64,000 nt of DNA from Roseiterribacter gracilis (GTDB lineage: Bacteria > Pseudomonadota > Alphaproteobacteria > BOG-932 > Roseiterribacteraceae). The position numbers and the translations under genes are program-made. This document shows, piece by piece, positions 62,804 to 64,000 of the stretch. The stretch covers positions 3,596,001 through 3,660,000 of the forward strand of contig BOPV01000001.1 in NCBI GenBank assembly GCA_018332375.1, in the 5' to 3' direction. The notes beneath the pieces were generated by a model. That model was given only the letters and a program-made list of their open reading frames with translations. It was not told the origin of the DNA and searched no databases. How positions within the stretch are numbered: the stretch's first letter is position 1; each line of letters starts with the position of its first letter.

Positions 62804-63450
62804 ACAAACGCCTTCTGATCGCCGACGACCATCCGCTCTACCGCGAAGCTGTACGCGGGCAGGTCGAGCGTCTGATTCCCGGTGCCACGATCGATGAAGC
62901 GGCGTCGCTGGAAGAAGCGCTGGCCTTCCACGGCCGCTACGACCTGATCGTGGTCGACTTTCAAATGCCGGGCATGACGATCGATGCAGGCGTACCGCGT
63001 CTGGTTGCGGCGTTCCCGGGATGTCCGGTGGCGATGATGTCGGGCGTCGCGCGGCCGCGCGAAGTGCGCGCTGCGTTGAAAGCCGGCGCGCGCGGCTTTC
63101 TTCCCAAGACATTGCCGGCTGCGGCGCTGGCTGCAGCGCTGGAAATTCTGTTTGCCGGCGGCACCTACGTGCCGCTTGAAACCGTGCTCGACGAGGAAAG
63201 CGGCGACGAAATCGCCTCCGACACGCCGGTGCGTGCGGTGCCGAGCTGGATGGAATCGCTGTCGCCGCGCGATCGCCGGATCCTGGTCGCGATCGGGCGC
63301 GGCCTGACCAACAAAGAAATCGCGCGCGAACTCGAACTCGCCGAAGTCACGATCAAGGTCAATTTGCAGCAGATCTTCCGAAAAATCGGCGCGCGCACGC
63401 GTTCGGAAGCTGCGGTGATCGCGGTCCGTGCAGGACTGTTGGGCGATTGA
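62800..63450 (+). CDS. LuxR/NarL-type response regulator
   Basis: A 216-residue regulator: receiver domain with acidic pair LLIADDHPLY and phospho-acceptor Asp53 (VVDFQMPGM), then a C-terminal LuxR-type helix-turn-helix (LSPRDRRILVAIGRGLTNKE, IARELELAEVTIKVNLQQIF). The ATGA overlap with the hybrid kinase gene makes it the likely output of that kinase. Confidence 0.93.
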   Translation: MNKRLLIADDHPLYREAVRGQVERLIPGATIDEAASLEEALAFHGRYDLIVVDFQMPGMTIDAGVPRLVAAFPGCPVAMMSGVARPREVRAALKAGARGFLPKTLPAAALAAALEILFAGGTYVPLETVLDEESGDEIASDTPVRAVPSWMESLSPRDRRILVAIGRGLTNKEIARELELAEVTIKVNLQQIFRKIGARTRSEAAVIAVRAGLLGD

Positions 63451-63538
63451 GTTGGTGAATCAAACGTTTGCACAGCTCGCGATCGGCAACTTCCCGACTG
63501 AATCCAACCGCAAACGCGACGATTCCTGTCGCGGATTA

Positions 63539-63560
63539 GTCCGGATATCCGCACGGATAT
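63539..63560 (+). promoter_or_regulatory. 13-base palindromic motif upstream of receiver gene
   Basis: GTCCGGATATCCG (63539-63551) is identical to the motif on the minus strand at 19803-19815, and is followed by CACGGATAT and then a short palindrome ATAGG-C-CCTAT (63559-63569). It lies 66-78 bases before the receiver ATG. Confidence 0.5.
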
Positions 63561-63616
63561 AGGCCCTATACCGACGCCGTACTGCGCGGTTGGCGGCCCG
63601 ACCCTAGGGTCCGGCC

Positions 63617-64000
63617 ATGCAAGTTCTTCTAGTTGATGACGATGCGGACCACCTCGCCTTTATGACGGCGTTGCTGCGTCGGGCGGGCCACCACCCGCAT
63701 AGTTTTACCGACGCGCAGACCGCGCTCGACCGCCTGGCCGAAGGGACCGAGGTCGATGCCGTCGTGACCGACGTCTTCATGCCTCTGATGGATGGGGTCG
63801 AATTTACGCGTGCGATCCGCCGCCACGCGCCGGCCCTGCCGATCATCGCAGTGACCGGCGGATTTGGTGGAATTTCGCACCCGTATGAGCGCGCCATGGC
63901 CGCCTTTGGCGCCCGCCAGGTCTTCCGCAAACCGGTCGACGCGGCCGAATTGCTGCGGGCAATCGAGCGCCTGCCGGGCATGGACGAACAAGTCCTGGCC
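63617..64000 (+). CDS. response regulator receiver protein, 5' part
   Basis: The frame runs off the right edge. The 128 visible residues form a complete receiver domain: MQVLLVDDDADHLAFMTALL, Asp52 in VVTDVFMPLMDG, the Thr in IIAVTGGFGG and the Lys in VFRKPV. Whether it ends as a single-domain CheY-like protein or carries an output domain is unknown. It is separated from the LuxR regulator by 166 bases and has its own upstream motif. Confidence 0.88.
   Translation, partial: MQVLLVDDDADHLAFMTALLRRAGHHPHSFTDAQTALDRLAEGTEVDAVVTDVFMPLMDGVEFTRAIRRHAPALPIIAVTGGFGGISHPYERAMAAFGARQVFRKPVDAAELLRAIERLPGMDEQVLA

Noticed and set aside
1..64000. CRISPR array, insertion sequence or prophage
   Set aside because: No regularly spaced direct repeats, transposase, integrase or phage structural genes were seen anywhere in the window.

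Overview
This window is a compact, GC-rich chromosomal segment of an alphaproteobacterium. The best lineage marker is a ChpT-type histidine phosphotransferase (57189-57818). Chemoreceptors, a NasS/NasT nitrate sensor and short or overlapping gene junctions throughout agree with that. I cannot name the genus. No phage, insertion sequence or CRISPR array is visible; most of the window is one long metabolic block for nitrate, molybdenum, formate and selenium.

Region 1 (1-2298): the 3' end of a TerC-like membrane protein, a secreted alpha/beta hydrolase and a pirin. Region 2 (2276-17702, all minus strand) is a nitrate assimilation run: nasT, nasS, nrtA-nrtB-nrtD, nirB-nirD, nasA, cysG and a TrpD2-like gene, followed by mocA, a GT-C-like membrane protein and an FUSC transporter. 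Most junctions overlap or nearly touch. A sigma-54-like promoter lies before nasS. A chemoreceptor (17756-19717) sits just upstream of nasT.

Region 3 (19841-29840) handles molybdenum and soluble formate dehydrogenase: a molybdopterin-binding protein, XdhC and ModE on the minus strand, divergent fdsG-fdsB-fdsA-fdsD on the plus strand, then modC-modB-modA with a ModE-type operator at modA. Region 4 (29852-42833) is the selenium block: a membrane-bound formate dehydrogenase whose catalytic subunit is read through an in-frame TGA as selenocysteine (fdoG-fdoH-fdoI), fdhE, selA, a Sel1-repeat gene, selB, tRNA-Sec (anticodon TCA) and selD. It is a near-complete kit: ModABC and the cofactor genes supply molybdenum enzymes, SelD/SelA/SelB/tRNA-Sec insert Sec, and FdhE matures the enzyme. 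No fdhD/fdsC is seen.

Region 5 (42933-57172) is mixed: a three-gene lipid-linked glycosylation operon, a DUF1501/DUF1800 pair, an ArsR-SRPBCC-GFA operon, an MFS transporter, a CPBP membrane protein, radC, map, a CinA-like protein, tRNA-Leu(TAA), a double-domain alpha/beta hydrolase and a 58-residue DUF3553 protein. Region 6 (57189-64000) is signalling: chpT, a chemoreceptor, a hybrid histidine kinase, a LuxR-type response regulator and a receiver protein cut by the window end.

The least expected signals are non-coding: a possible terminator/antiterminator in the fdoG leader, REP-like palindromes around tRNA-Sec and tRNA-Leu (one forms the 3' end of selB), and a 13-base palindromic motif repeated exactly upstream of two distant signalling genes.
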